Made by a program: the position numbers and the translations under genes
From: Burkholderia metallica
Lineage (GTDB): Bacteria > Pseudomonadota > Gammaproteobacteria > Burkholderiales > Burkholderiaceae
Direction: 5' to 3'
Assembly (NCBI RefSeq): GCF_902832845.1
Contig: NZ_CADFDB010000002.1
Span: 62,001 to 126,000, forward strand
Length of the DNA stretch: 64,000 bases
Notes under the pieces: generated by a model
The model's input: the letters and a program-made list of their open reading frames with translations, nothing else
Told to the model about the DNA's origin: nothing
Databases searched by the model: none
In this document: positions 35,851 to 45,474 of the stretch, piece by piece
Position numbering within the stretch: the first letter of the stretch is position 1
Layout: every line of letters begins with the position of its first letter

Positions 35851-36999
35851 TCAGAACCGATGCATCATCCCGACGCGCAAGGTCAGCTGATTGCGGCCCG
35901 ACGACTGCCCGGCGGTGCCGAGCACGTGCGCATCGTCGAAATCGGTACCGGTGTTGCCGGTTGCATGCTGGTACGCGGCCTGGATGTACGTCGAGGTCCG
36001 CTTGCTGAGATCGTAGTCGAGCATCGTCGACAACTGGTGCCAGCTCGGCGATGCGTCGCCCGCCGCCGTCGTGACATGGGCGTGCGTGTAGGTGTACGCC
36101 GCGCCGAGCCAGACGTCCGGCCGGAAGAAGTACTGGCCGTTGACCTCGAAGTTGTCGAATTTCCACGCGTGCTGCGAGCCCGCCGCAGGCTGGTTCGCGA
36201 AGTAGAGATTCGACTCGGGCCGATACACGTCGACGTGCGAATACGCGGCGGACAGCGTCAGCTTGTCGCTGAACTTGTACGACGCGCCGGCATCGATGTT
36301 CTGCTGCGCGCGGCCGCTGAAGACCGTATCGTCGCTCGACAATGCGCCGCCCGCGTTCGCGCCGCCGTTGCTGGCCTTCAGGTACGCGACGGCCGCGGAG
36401 AACGCGCCCATCTGATATTGCAGCGCGGCACTGTGCACCCGGTTCCGGGCGAAGCCGCCCGCCTGGTTCGAGAGCCCGTAGAGCACTTCGCCCTTGAAGC
36501 CGGCGTACGCGGGCGACACGTACTTGATGCTGTTCTGGATGCGGTAGTCCCAGTCGGCATTGTCGTTGTCGTACGGGTGCGCGCCGAAATCGCCGAGCCA
36601 GTTGCCGGTGGCCGTGAACGGGCTCCACATGTCGAGCGTGGGATCGTACTGGCGGCCGAGCGTGAGCGTGCCGAATCGGTCGGAATCGAGCCCGACGTAC
36701 GCCTGCCTGCCGAACATCCGCGACGTCACGCCGAGCGCCCCGGTGCTCGCGTTGAAGCCGTTCTCGAGCTGGAACAACGCTCTCAGGCCGCCGCCGAGGT
36801 CTTCCGTGCCTTTCAGCCCCCAGTTGCTGCCGACGGTGTCGCCGCTCACCATCTGGTAGGCCTTGCCGCCGCCCGCGTTGCTCGTGAAATTGACGCCTTC
36901 GTCGATCAGGCCATAGAGCGTCACGGTGCTTTGTGCATGGGCAGTGAGGCCGAATCCCATGGCGCCGGCGGTCGAAACGACCGCGATCATCTTCTTCAT
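35851..36999 (-). CDS. General (OmpC-like) porin
   Basis: 382 residues. The signal peptide ends GLTAHA-QSTVTLYGLIDEG and the C-terminus is RVGMMHRF. GGAG precedes ATG 36999. It converges with the porin gene at 34727 and lies downstream of the cytochrome b561 gene, from which a terminator separates it. Confidence 0.92.
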   Translation of the reverse strand: MKKMIAVVSTAGAMGFGLTAHAQSTVTLYGLIDEGVNFTSNAGGGKAYQMVSGDTVGSNWGLKGTEDLGGGLRALFQLENGFNASTGALGVTSRMFGRQAYVGLDSDRFGTLTLGRQYDPTLDMWSPFTATGNWLGDFGAHPYDNDNADWDYRIQNSIKYVSPAYAGFKGEVLYGLSNQAGGFARNRVHSAALQYQMGAFSAAVAYLKASNGGANAGGALSSDDTVFSGRAQQNIDAGASYKFSDKLTLSAAYSHVDVYRPESNLYFANQPAAGSQHAWKFDNFEVNGQYFFRPDVWLGAAYTYTHAHVTTAAGDASPSWHQLSTMLDYDLSKRTSTYIQAAYQHATGNTGTDFDDAHVLGTAGQSSGRNQLTLRVGMMHRF

Positions 37000-37113
37000 T
37001 GTCGATCTCCAGGTGCGTGCCGGTATGGCGGTGCGGTACCATTCCCGACGGCGTGCCGGTGCCCCGGACGGCCGGGACGGTCCGCATATAGTTAGCAAAA
37101 CGAAATGTATGGA

Positions 37114-37149
37114 TCAAAAGAAACCGGGCGCCACGATCGGGCGGCCCGG
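37114..37149 (-). terminator. Rho-independent terminator after cytochrome b561
   Basis: Read on the minus strand, CCGGGC and GCCCGG arms (37149-37124) are followed by TTTCTTTT. It lies 43 bp past the cytochrome b561 stop and before the porin promoter. Confidence 0.6.
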
Positions 37150-37192
37150 GTGCCGAACGTCGCCGGGAAACCGGCAACGGGCCGGGGCGGCG

Positions 37193-37756
37193 TTACAGCA
37201 TGCGCCGCAGTACGTCGTTGTCGCGGTTCGAGTCGAGGAACCGGTGTTTCAGCGCGGCGAGAATATGCAGCACGACGAGCACGAGCAGTGTGTAGGCCAG
37301 TGTCCGGTGCAGCCACTGGAATGCCGCGAACCAGTGGTCGTTCTTCGGCAGCAGCTCGGGGACGCGGACGAAGAAGAACGGCACGCCGTCGCTCTGCGTA
37401 TACGTGCTGGACATCGAATAGCCCATCAGCGGCACGATGATCGCGAGCGCATACAGCAGGTAGTGCGCGATCTTGGCGAGCTTGCGGTCCAGCTTCGGCA
37501 GGCTCGACGGCAGCGGCGGCAGCGGCTTCATCGACCGGATCGCCAGTTGCGTCAGGACCACCAGCAGCGTGAGCACGCCGAACTCCTTGTGCGTCGGGTA
37601 GTACCAGTCGAACTTGGCCGGCAGGTTGTCGTCGAGCCGGACCATCGTCCATCCGGTCCAGAGCTGCGCGCCGATCAGGATCGCCCTGACCCAGTGCAGC
37701 ACCCGCAGCACGAGCGGATATTTCTCGACCGTGAATGCAATGGCCTGGTTTTCCAT
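37193..37756 (-). CDS. Cytochrome b561 family protein
   Basis: 187 residues with four membrane helices. Candidate haem-ligand histidines are in VLRVLHWVRA, YYPTHKEFG, KIAHYLLYAL and LVVLHILAALKHRF, the usual bacterial b561 pattern (PF01292). It probably passes electrons between quinone and a periplasmic partner, or protects against superoxide as in E. coli CybB. It follows the aminotransferase gene on the same strand, about 160 bp downstream. Confidence 0.9.
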   Translation of the reverse strand: MENQAIAFTVEKYPLVLRVLHWVRAILIGAQLWTGWTMVRLDDNLPAKFDWYYPTHKEFGVLTLLVVLTQLAIRSMKPLPPLPSSLPKLDRKLAKIAHYLLYALAIIVPLMGYSMSSTYTQSDGVPFFFVRVPELLPKNDHWFAAFQWLHRTLAYTLLVLVVLHILAALKHRFLDSNRDNDVLRRML

Positions 37757-37917
37757 GTGGCTAGTCTTCCTTGAAAGCGAAATTGCGACGGGCGGCACGC
37801 CCATCGTCGACGTCGATGCCCCGCGGCGACCTTCGTCGAGCCGGGGCCCGGGCTGAGCCGGATGGCGGTGCGCACGAACCCGCGACGAAAGATCCGTGCG
37901 CCCGGCTGTCCGCGCGG

Positions 37918-39282
37918 TCAGGCGATCGATCGCGAATCCGCACAGCACTCCTGCAGCGCCTCGCGCAACGTCGCCGCGATGAAGTCGGCCTCGCTCTGCT
38001 GCAGCGTCAACGGCGGCGACATCACGACCTTGTTGGCGATCGCCCGGACCAGGACCCCGCGCCGGCGCGCGGCATCGGCCACGCGTGCCGCGAACCCGTT
38101 GCCCGGGTCGAGCGGCGTGCGGCTGGCCTTGTCGGTGACGAGATCGAGCGCCAGCATCAGCCCCTTGCCGCGGACGTCGCCGACGGTCTCGAAGTCGGCC
38201 TTCAGCGGCAGCAGCTGCTCGAGCAGCCGCTGGCCGACCCGTGCCGCGTTACCGGGCAGATCCTCGGCTTCGACGATGTCGAGCACCGCGAGCGACGCGG
38301 CGCACGCGAGCGGATGCCCGCTGTACGTATAGCCGTGCATGATCACGTGCGAGAAGCCCGCGCCCTGTTCGATCGCCTGCGCGATGCGCCCGTTGTACAG
38401 CGTCGCGCCGAGCGGTACGTAGCCGGCGGAAATGCCCTTGGCGACACACAGGATATCCGCGGCGACACCCCATCCGCGGCTACCGAGCAGGCTGCCGGTG
38501 CGGCCGAAACCGGTGACCACCTCGTCGGCGATCAGCAGGATGCCGTTGCGGTCGCACACGGCGCGCACGCGCGCCCAGTAGTCGGCGGGCGGCACGATCA
38601 GCCCGCCTGCGCCCTGTACCGGCTCCGCGACGAACGCGGCGATGGTCTGCGGGCCATGGAACGCGATCGTTTCCTCGAGCTGCCGGATGCAATGCTCGAC
38701 GAGTTGCTGCGGATCGTCGCAGTTCCACGGGTTGCGATAGAGCCACGGCGTGTCGAGCAGCACGCAGCCGGGCAGCAGCGGACCGTGATTATAGTGATAG
38801 ACGCCGTTGCCGCCGATCGACGTGCCGCCGACGTGCACGCCATGGTAGCCGTTGCGCAGCGACAGGAATTTCGTGCGCGACGGCTCGCCTGCGGCGACCC
38901 AATACTGGCGCGCCATCTTGAGCGCCGTCTCGATCGCGTCGGAGCCGCCGCTGCCGAACATCACCCGCTGCATGTCCTCCTGCGCGAACATCGCGCACAG
39001 GCGGTCGGCCAGGTCGTACACGCGCGGATGGGCGACGCCGTCGAAGGTCTGGTAGTACGACAGCTCGTCCATCTGGCGGGCGATCGCGGCCTTCACTTCC
39101 GGCCGGTTGTGGCCGACGTTGACGTTCCAGAGTCCGCCGACGCCGTCGAGCATGCGGTGGCCCTCGACGTCGTACACGTAGTTGCCGTCGCCGCGCTCGA
39201 TGATCACGGTGGGGGTCGTGTGCCCGGCGGCTGCCGAGCTCATCGGGTGCCAGAATCGCTTTTGTCGCTTTTGGTAGTCCAT
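37918..39282 (-). CDS. Class III omega-aminotransferase
   Basis: 454 residues of the class III PLP aminotransferase family. K282 in ILCVAKGISAGY binds PLP and D253 in LIADEVVTGFGRTG holds the pyridine N; GSGGSDAIETALKM binds phosphate. It would move the omega-amino group of an amine or omega-amino acid to pyruvate or 2-oxoglutarate, giving an aldehyde. The aldehyde dehydrogenase gene lies just upstream in the same operon and the APC permease before that: uptake, transamination, oxidation. Confidence 0.93.
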   Translation of the reverse strand: MDYQKRQKRFWHPMSSAAAGHTTPTVIIERGDGNYVYDVEGHRMLDGVGGLWNVNVGHNRPEVKAAIARQMDELSYYQTFDGVAHPRVYDLADRLCAMFAQEDMQRVMFGSGGSDAIETALKMARQYWVAAGEPSRTKFLSLRNGYHGVHVGGTSIGGNGVYHYNHGPLLPGCVLLDTPWLYRNPWNCDDPQQLVEHCIRQLEETIAFHGPQTIAAFVAEPVQGAGGLIVPPADYWARVRAVCDRNGILLIADEVVTGFGRTGSLLGSRGWGVAADILCVAKGISAGYVPLGATLYNGRIAQAIEQGAGFSHVIMHGYTYSGHPLACAASLAVLDIVEAEDLPGNAARVGQRLLEQLLPLKADFETVGDVRGKGLMLALDLVTDKASRTPLDPGNGFAARVADAARRRGVLVRAIANKVVMSPPLTLQQSEADFIAATLREALQECCADSRSIA

Positions 39283-39337
39283 GGTGTATCTCTCACGAAG
39301 TGCTTGAAGACAGTGCGGCGCGGCGTGCGCCGCGGAA

Positions 39338-40783
39338 TCACAGGGCTGCGCTGATGATCTTTTCCTCGAGGTACGAGTCGAGCGCGGCCTTCGACAGGTC
39401 GCGCCCGATCCCGCTCTGCTTGGTGCCGCCCCAGGGCAGGCGCGCATCGATGGGGCTCCATGCGTTGATGGCGACCGCGCCGACGTCGAGCCGTTCGGCG
39501 ACGCGGTGCGCGGTGCCGACGTCCTGCGTCCAGACCGAAGCGGACAGGCCGAACGGCGTGTCGTTGGCGACGCGGACGGCCTCGTCCTCGGTGTCGAACG
39601 GCATGACCATGCCGACGGGGCCGAACACTTCGTCGCGGGCGATCCGCATGCCCGGATGCACGCCGCCGAGGATCGTCGGACGCATGAAGCAGCCGCGCGG
39701 CGGCACCTGCTCATCGCCCGCGAGCATGACCGCGCCTTCGGCGAGCGCGCCTTCCACGTGCGCGCGCACGCGTGCGAGGTGACGCGGGTTGATGAGCGCG
39801 CCCATCTGCACACCCGGCTCCGACGGCGGGCCGACGCGCATGGCGCGGGCGGCCTCGGCGAGCCGCTCCTCGAGTGCGTGCGCGATCGAGCGGTGTGCGA
39901 GCACGCGCGAGCCGGCCGCGCACGTCTGGCCCTGGTTCGCGAACATGCCGGCCATCAGCGACGGGATCGCACGGTCGAGATCGGCATCCGCGAAGACGAT
40001 CTGCGCGGCCTTGCCGCCGAGCTCCAGCGTGACGCGCTTGAAAGTCCGGGCCGCTTCGGCGGCGATCGTCCGGCCGACTTCGGTGCTGCCCGTGAAGCTG
40101 ATCTTGCTCACGAGCGGGTGCGCGACCAGCGCGGCGCCGACTTCGGCCCCGACGCCGTGGACGATGTTGACGACGCCGGCGGGCAGCCCGGCTTCGCAGA
40201 CGAGTTCGCCGAGACGGGCGAGCGCGAGCGGCGTGTCCTCGGACGGCTTGACGACCACCGGGCAGCCGGCCGCGAGCGCCGGTGCGAGTTTCCACACGGC
40301 GATCATCAGCGGCGCGTTCCACGGGATGATCTGCGCGGCGACGCCGACCGGCGCGCGCCGGGTGTAGTTGAGGGTCGGGCGGCCCATGAAGCCGTCGGTC
40401 GGAATCGTGCGGCCCTCGAGCTTGTCGGCCCAGCCGGCGAAGTAGCGCAGCGTGTCGATGCTCATCGGGACGTCCATCATGCGCATCTCGACAAGCGGGC
40501 GTCCTTGTTCGACGGCCAGGCATTCCGCCAGCGCGTCGCGGTCGCGCTCGATCAGGTCGGCCAGCCGGAGCAGCCAGCGCGCCCGGGCCGCTCCGCCCGC
40601 GCGTGCCCATGCATCATCGTGCAGCGCGCCGTGTGCGGCGCGTACCGCGCGATCGACGTCTTCGACGGTCGACGCCGGCACGGCGGCGACGTAGTCGCCG
40701 GTCGCCGGCGCCAGCTTTTCGAAGGTACGGCCGGCAGATGCATCGCAATGCCGGCCGCCGATCAGGTTCTGAATTTTCATCAT
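39338..40783 (-). CDS. Aldehyde dehydrogenase
   Basis: 481 residues. E254 (TLELGGKAA), C288 (ANQGQTCAAG) and N156 (PWNAP) complete the catalytic set. It probably oxidises the (semi)aldehyde formed by the neighbouring class III aminotransferase. The start may be either of two adjacent ATGs (40783, 40780). A conserved cis element lies at 40897-40946. Confidence 0.93.
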   Translation of the reverse strand: MMKIQNLIGGRHCDASAGRTFEKLAPATGDYVAAVPASTVEDVDRAVRAAHGALHDDAWARAGGAARARWLLRLADLIERDRDALAECLAVEQGRPLVEMRMMDVPMSIDTLRYFAGWADKLEGRTIPTDGFMGRPTLNYTRRAPVGVAAQIIPWNAPLMIAVWKLAPALAAGCPVVVKPSEDTPLALARLGELVCEAGLPAGVVNIVHGVGAEVGAALVAHPLVSKISFTGSTEVGRTIAAEAARTFKRVTLELGGKAAQIVFADADLDRAIPSLMAGMFANQGQTCAAGSRVLAHRSIAHALEERLAEAARAMRVGPPSEPGVQMGALINPRHLARVRAHVEGALAEGAVMLAGDEQVPPRGCFMRPTILGGVHPGMRIARDEVFGPVGMVMPFDTEDEAVRVANDTPFGLSASVWTQDVGTAHRVAERLDVGAVAINAWSPIDARLPWGGTKQSGIGRDLSKAALDSYLEEKIISAAL

Positions 40784-40896
40784 GATGTCCGTGTTTCACA
40801 GGGGCGAGTCGTCGGGCCGCGCCGGTTGCGGCGGTGAGGGCGGTTGCGGCACGGCTTCGACGTCGGGTTCACTGTATGTCGCTGAAACGGCGGGCC

Positions 40897-40946
40897 TTGT
40901 CCGCTATCGGCAATCGTTGCCGCGTGACCGGGATAGGGAATACCCG
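40897..40946. promoter_or_regulatory. Shared cis element, copy 1 (upstream of aldehyde dehydrogenase)
   Basis: TTGTCCGCTATCGGCAAT at 40897-40914 and GGGAATACCCG at 40936-40946. The same two blocks with the same spacing recur at 42702-42750 upstream of the permease. It is a candidate binding site for the EutR-like AraC regulator encoded at 42779. Confidence 0.6.
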
Positions 40947-41022
40947 CGCAGGGCCGTGCCGGCGGGATGCAGCGACGCATCGCGCGCCGGTCGTGGAGCA
41001 GCGGCGGGGTGGGGCAAGACGA

Positions 41023-41048
41023 TGCCGGCGCCGCGAGCGGCGCCGGCA
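41023..41048 (-). terminator. GC-rich hairpin after APC permease
   Basis: TGCCGGCGCCGC and its perfect complement around a GA loop, 9 bp beyond the permease stop. No long T-run follows. Confidence 0.5.
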
Positions 41049-41057
41049 GGGCGGCGG

Positions 41058-42497
41058 TTACGGCGTGGCGCGTCCGAGTTCGCGATACAGGTCGGGATCG
41101 CTGCGCTTCAATCGCAAGGCCGCGCGGACGCCGAGCGCGCCGACGGCGACCAGGAAATACGGAAACATCGCGACGAAGGCCGAATCCGAGCCGCTCAGCA
41201 CGGACAGGTTGCGCACGACCAGCACGAGGCACGCGCCGAGCGCGATCACGCTGACGAGCGGCGCGATCAGGCGGTGCACGAGACCGGCGTCCCGGTGATC
41301 GCGCGCGAAGAACGCGATCACCGAGGCCGCCACGAGGATCTGCACCGCGATGATGCCGATCGTGGCCAGCGCGCTCATCAACGAGAACACGACCGCGAAC
41401 GGATCGAGCCGGCACGCGGCGGAGCCGACGATAGCCGCGAGTGCGATCAGCGTCTGCACTTTCCCGGCGACGTCGGGGCAGCGATGCACGGGGCACGTAT
41501 GGCCGAGTTTGCGCCACAGCACGCGTTCACGGCCCATCGCGTAGAAATAGCGTGTGATCGTGTTGTGGAACGACAGGATCGCCGCGAACAGGCTCGTGAC
41601 GAGCAACACGTTCATCGCATCCGTCGCGATGCCGCCGAGCAGCCGGCCGCTGACGGCAAACCAGAGATTGGCCGGATCGCGGGCCGCTTGCGCGGCGATC
41701 CGGCTCTCGCCCCACGCCTCGACGATTGCCCACGACGACAGCGCGTAGAACGCCATGATGAGGATCACGGCCACGTACGTGGCGCGCGGGATCGTGCGTT
41801 TCGGGTCGCGGGCCTCCTCGGAGAAGATCGCCGTTGCCTCGAAGCCCATGTACGAGCCGAGCACGAACACCAGCGCGGTGCCGAGCCCGGGTGCGAACAC
41901 CATCGCGGGGCTGAACGGCTTCGCGCTGAAGCCGCCGGTGCTCGCGCCATGCGCGACGATCGCGAGATCGAGCAGCATCACGATCGCGATCTCGCCGATC
42001 ATCAGCATCCCGAGCAGCCGGCCGCTGAACTCGATGCGCCGCGCGCCGCAGAAGTGGACGGCGACGACGCAGGCGAGCGCGAACGCCCACCACGGCACGT
42101 CGACGCCGTAGTGCCGCTGGATGCTGTCGTTCAGGAAGAAGCCGAACATGCAGTAGATCGCGATCTGCACGGCGTTGTACGCGACGATCGCGACGAACGC
42201 GCCGCCCACGCCGGCAGGACGCCCGAGCCCGTTCGCGATGTATGCATAGAACGCGCCCGCATTGGCGATGTGCCGGCTCATTGCCGCGTAGCCGATGCTG
42301 AAGATCAGGTACATGACGCCCGCCAGCACGAATACGCCGGGCACGCCGGCACCGTTGCCGAGCGAGAACGCGGCGGGGGTCGCGCCGACCATCGCGGTGA
42401 GCGGCGCCGCTGCCGCGACGACGAAGAAGACGATGTGGGAAAGTCCGACGGCGTTCCTGCTGAGGCCCGCTTCGGGCCGGGGTGACGATTCGTTCAT
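41058..42497 (-). CDS. APC-family amino acid/amine permease
   Basis: 479 residues with about twelve membrane segments. AVGLSHIVFFVVAAAAPLTA and GFEATAIFSEEARDPKRTIP are typical of the APC superfamily. It probably imports the amine or amino acid used by the aminotransferase and aldehyde dehydrogenase. The Shine-Dalgarno sequence is weak. The 281-bp leader contains copy 2 of the shared cis element. Confidence 0.92.
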   Translation of the reverse strand: MNESSPRPEAGLSRNAVGLSHIVFFVVAAAAPLTAMVGATPAAFSLGNGAGVPGVFVLAGVMYLIFSIGYAAMSRHIANAGAFYAYIANGLGRPAGVGGAFVAIVAYNAVQIAIYCMFGFFLNDSIQRHYGVDVPWWAFALACVVAVHFCGARRIEFSGRLLGMLMIGEIAIVMLLDLAIVAHGASTGGFSAKPFSPAMVFAPGLGTALVFVLGSYMGFEATAIFSEEARDPKRTIPRATYVAVILIMAFYALSSWAIVEAWGESRIAAQAARDPANLWFAVSGRLLGGIATDAMNVLLVTSLFAAILSFHNTITRYFYAMGRERVLWRKLGHTCPVHRCPDVAGKVQTLIALAAIVGSAACRLDPFAVVFSLMSALATIGIIAVQILVAASVIAFFARDHRDAGLVHRLIAPLVSVIALGACLVLVVRNLSVLSGSDSAFVAMFPYFLVAVGALGVRAALRLKRSDPDLYRELGRATP

Positions 42498-42701
42498 GAG
42501 TAGTCCCGCTGACCGGATCGTCCATCGGGAATCGACACCGGCATGCCTGATCAATATCCCCGTGCCGCGGGCCGATCCTGACGAACCGGCCATCGATGCC
42601 GACGTGCGCCGACGGCACAGGGCTGCGCTTGGACGGCCGCCCGGTGCAGTGCGATGCGGAACAGGCCGACGACAAAATTTACGGTGCCGAAAAAGCAGGC
42701 G

Positions 42702-42750
42702 TTGTCCGCTTTCGGCAATCCGCATGCGCCGGGCGGCAGGGGATTACCCG
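42702..42750. promoter_or_regulatory. Shared cis element, copy 2 (upstream of permease)
   Basis: TTGTCCGCTTTCGGCAAT at 42702-42719 (17 of 18 bases identical to copy 1) and GGGATTACCCG at 42740-42750 (10 of 11 identical). Orientation relative to the downstream gene is the same as in copy 1. Confidence 0.6.
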
Positions 42751-42778
42751 GATGCGCGGCCGCGACGCGTTCGCGGAC

Positions 42779-43723
42779 TCAGCTCAGGCGCGGCGTGTGC
42801 GACGGCAGTTCGTGGAAATGTTGCTGGTAGTACGCGGAAAAACGCCCGAAATGGCAGAAGCCGAATTGCGCTGCAGCGTCGCCAATCCGCATCGTGTCGG
42901 GCGTCGTCATCAGGAAGCGCCGCACGGCGTTCAGCCGGATCGAGCGGAGGTAGGCCGTCGGCGTGGTGCCGACGACGTTCTGGAAGCTGTATTGCAGCGT
43001 GCGGCGGCTGATTCGAAGGTGATGGCAGAGATCGATCACCGTCGGCACATCGTCGCTTTCCAGTGCGATCTCCTGGCTGCGGCGAACGATATAGCTTTGC
43101 GTCGATGCCGACGGCAGCGCGCCGGCCTCCGGATCGTCGGACTGCACGAGGTCGAGCAGGATGCCGACGACACTGTGCGCGAGCACGCGCTCGTCGAACC
43201 CGTCGCGCGCCGTGAGCGAACCCCTGTCGAGTGCCTGGCAGAGCACGCGTTCGAGGCCGTCCAGCGCATCGCGGTAGCGCGCGGGCGAGATCGGGAGCAC
43301 CGGCTGCTTCAGCACGCGGGCGGGCAGGTTCGCGAGTTCGTCCAGTTCGCGATCGGCCGTGAGCGTGCGGTCGATCGTGAAGGCGAGCACTTCCGTGTCG
43401 CACGGCAGGTGGGCGACGAACTCCTCGCCGCCGCGCAAGGTCAGCAGGCTCGGGCGCTCGACGGTGCGCCCCTGGACCACCGGCGCGACGGTGCCGGCAA
43501 TCGGCAGCGCGAAGCAAAGGCGGTCGCGCGGCGCCAGGCCGTGCTGCATCACGCGCTGGTTGATGCGTTCGCGAAAGACGTGAAAGCGCTGGCCGGCGAC
43601 CTGGCGCAGCGTGGTCGTGGCCGTGCCCGGACTGATCTGGTCGTAGTGCTGCGACCAGTTCACGATCGCCTGGGAATGGAGGAACACATCCGAGAAGCAC
43701 AGTGTTTCAGCGTGCAGGTTCAT
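42779..43723 (-). CDS. AraC-family regulator (EutR-like)
   Basis: 314 residues. The C-terminal double helix-turn-helix (VIDLCHHLRISRRTLQYSF, then IGDAAAQFGFCHFGRFSAYY) defines AraC/XylS. The N-terminal sensor region resembles EutR (NWSQHYDQISPG, FHVFRERINQ). It is followed on the same strand by the permease, aldehyde dehydrogenase and aminotransferase genes and probably activates them through the repeated element at 40897 and 42702. The inducer is likely the amine substrate. Confidence 0.9.
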   Translation of the reverse strand: MNLHAETLCFSDVFLHSQAIVNWSQHYDQISPGTATTTLRQVAGQRFHVFRERINQRVMQHGLAPRDRLCFALPIAGTVAPVVQGRTVERPSLLTLRGGEEFVAHLPCDTEVLAFTIDRTLTADRELDELANLPARVLKQPVLPISPARYRDALDGLERVLCQALDRGSLTARDGFDERVLAHSVVGILLDLVQSDDPEAGALPSASTQSYIVRRSQEIALESDDVPTVIDLCHHLRISRRTLQYSFQNVVGTTPTAYLRSIRLNAVRRFLMTTPDTMRIGDAAAQFGFCHFGRFSAYYQQHFHELPSHTPRLS

Positions 43724-44181
43724 GGTGTGGCTAATGCATCCCGTCTCGAAATCGATGCTGGCCGAAGCCGGCTCATGCTGCCCGGGCGCGGTAGTACGAC
43801 CGCGTCATGCGCGATCCGCCTGGGTGACTTCCGGTCGGTGCGGTGCAACACGCCGGGCCCCGCTGACGATCATATCCAGAAAAAAACACCGGGTGACGCG
43901 GAAGACACACCGCGTTGCCGCTCACCGGGCGGGCGCGCCTTTGCATGGCGATGGTTTTGTAGCGGAGATGAAAGACAACCCGTAATTCAGGACTGTGGCA
44001 AATATTTGTTGGAGCTAGGTGCGCACAATATATATATAATCCCATTATAAGGGATTTTGATTCGTTCGTAGAGGGAGTTTACGCAGGGGGCCGCCCGATG
44101 CGACGAGCACGAAAACCGCGCACAGGCGAGGCGCCCATGCGTCGGTCGATCCAGGTCGACTTTCCGCGCGCCGGCCCGTCG
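43724..44181. other. Intergenic region with AATCCC-N7-GGGATT dyad
   Basis: 458 bp with no gene. AATCCCATTATAAGGGATT at 44038-44056 has the same AATCCC-N7-GGGATT form as the operator at 24516-24534, and ACCCGTAATTC at 43978-43988 is a related half. On the minus strand the dyad contains TATAAT, so it may mark a promoter for the AraC gene. Confidence 0.4.
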
Positions 44182-45474
44182 CTAGAGGGCCGAGAGCGCG
44201 TCGAACGTGCCGGCTTCCGGGAGCCGCGCCCACGATTCCGGTCCCGCGCCGATTTCCTCGACGGTCAGCAGGCACGCGTCGAGTTCGCGCCGCAATCGCT
44301 CGCCATCGATCGCTTGCCCGATGAATACGATCTCCTGCCGACAGTCGCCAACCGGCTCCTCCCATTTGTTCAGCACACCGTCGCGGCGATAGTCGTCGCG
44401 CGGCCAGTCCGACTGCGGGACGAACCGCCACCAGCGGCCGACATAGCCCCATCGGAACCGTCCCCCCGTCTGCACCAGCATGCCGATCTCGGCATGTCGG
44501 TGCGCGGCCCACAGGTAGCCCTTGCAGCGCAGCAGCCGGCCGTTGGTCCACGGCCGACTGAGCCACGCGAGCAGGCGTGCCGGGTGAAACGGCGCACGTT
44601 CCCGATAGACCCACGACGCGATCCCGTACGACTCCGACTCGGACGGCCGTTCATCGATGTGCATCCGTTGCATCCACCCCGGAGATTCCACGAGTGCTGG
44701 AAGATCGAAACGTCGCGTATTCAGGATCACGGACGCGTCGATTTCTCCGTTTCGCATGGGCAGGATCTGCGCGGACGGGTTCAGCGACGCAAGCACTACG
44801 CGGAGCCGGTCGAACTGTGCGTCACCGATCCGGTCGACCCGGCTGACGAGAATCACGTTCGCATGCTCGACCTGCTCGATCAGCAGATCCGACAACGGGC
44901 GCGTCGCCGCGGTATCGCCATCATCCGGGTTGCGCGCATCTTGCGCGACGCCGTTCGTGACCGTCTGCGTCGACGCGATCCTCGCCTCGAAGGTCTCGCC
45001 GTCGACGACCGTCACGAGCGTGTCGAGCCTCGCGAGTTCGCTGAGGCTGAAGCCGTCGCGATCAAGGAACGCGAACGTCTCCGCGACCGGCATCGGCTCC
45101 GAAATCCCGCTGGATTCGATCAGCAAGTAATCGAAGCGCCGTTGCCGCGCGAGCGCGCTGATCCGCTCGAGCAGATCGGCACGCAGCGTGCAGCAGATAC
45201 AGCCATTGCTCATCTCGACCAACTCGTCGTCGCCGCGATGCAGCTCGACGTTCCGGCGCACGTCGTCCGCGTCGAGGTTCACGTCGCTCATGTCGTTGAC
45301 GATCACGGCGACCTTCAGCCCCGCGCGATTGCGCAACACGTGATTCAGCAGCGTCGTCTTGCCGGCACCGAGAAAGCCGGACAACACTGTCACCGGAATA
45401 CGCGCAGGCGGTTCGACCGGCCTGACGCGGGCGTCGGCAATCGCGGTCCCGGCCGTGCCGGCCTGCGCGTTCAC
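44182..45474 (-). CDS. CobW/P47K-type GTPase, nitrile hydratase activator
   Basis: 430 residues, GTG start overlapping the nthB stop by 4 bp (GTGA) with GGAG upstream. G3E GTPase signatures are [14 protein letters not shown] (33-46), the metal-binding GCICC (91-95) and ESSGISEP. Homologues beside Fe-type nitrile hydratases (P47K of Pseudomonas chlororaphis) are needed for active enzyme, probably by delivering iron to the alpha subunit. The coupled overlap and Fe-type cluster fit that role. Confidence 0.93.
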   Translation of the reverse strand: MNAQAGTAGTAIADARVRPVEPPARIPVTVLSGFLGAGKTTLLNHVLRNRAGLKVAVIVNDMSDVNLDADDVRRNVELHRGDDELVEMSNGCICCTLRADLLERISALARQRRFDYLLIESSGISEPMPVAETFAFLDRDGFSLSELARLDTLVTVVDGETFEARIASTQTVTNGVAQDARNPDDGDTAATRPLSDLLIEQVEHANVILVSRVDRIGDAQFDRLRVVLASLNPSAQILPMRNGEIDASVILNTRRFDLPALVESPGWMQRMHIDERPSESESYGIASWVYRERAPFHPARLLAWLSRPWTNGRLLRCKGYLWAAHRHAEIGMLVQTGGRFRWGYVGRWWRFVPQSDWPRDDYRRDGVLNKWEEPVGDCRQEIVFIGQAIDGERLRRELDACLLTVEEIGAGPESWARLPEAGTFDALSAL

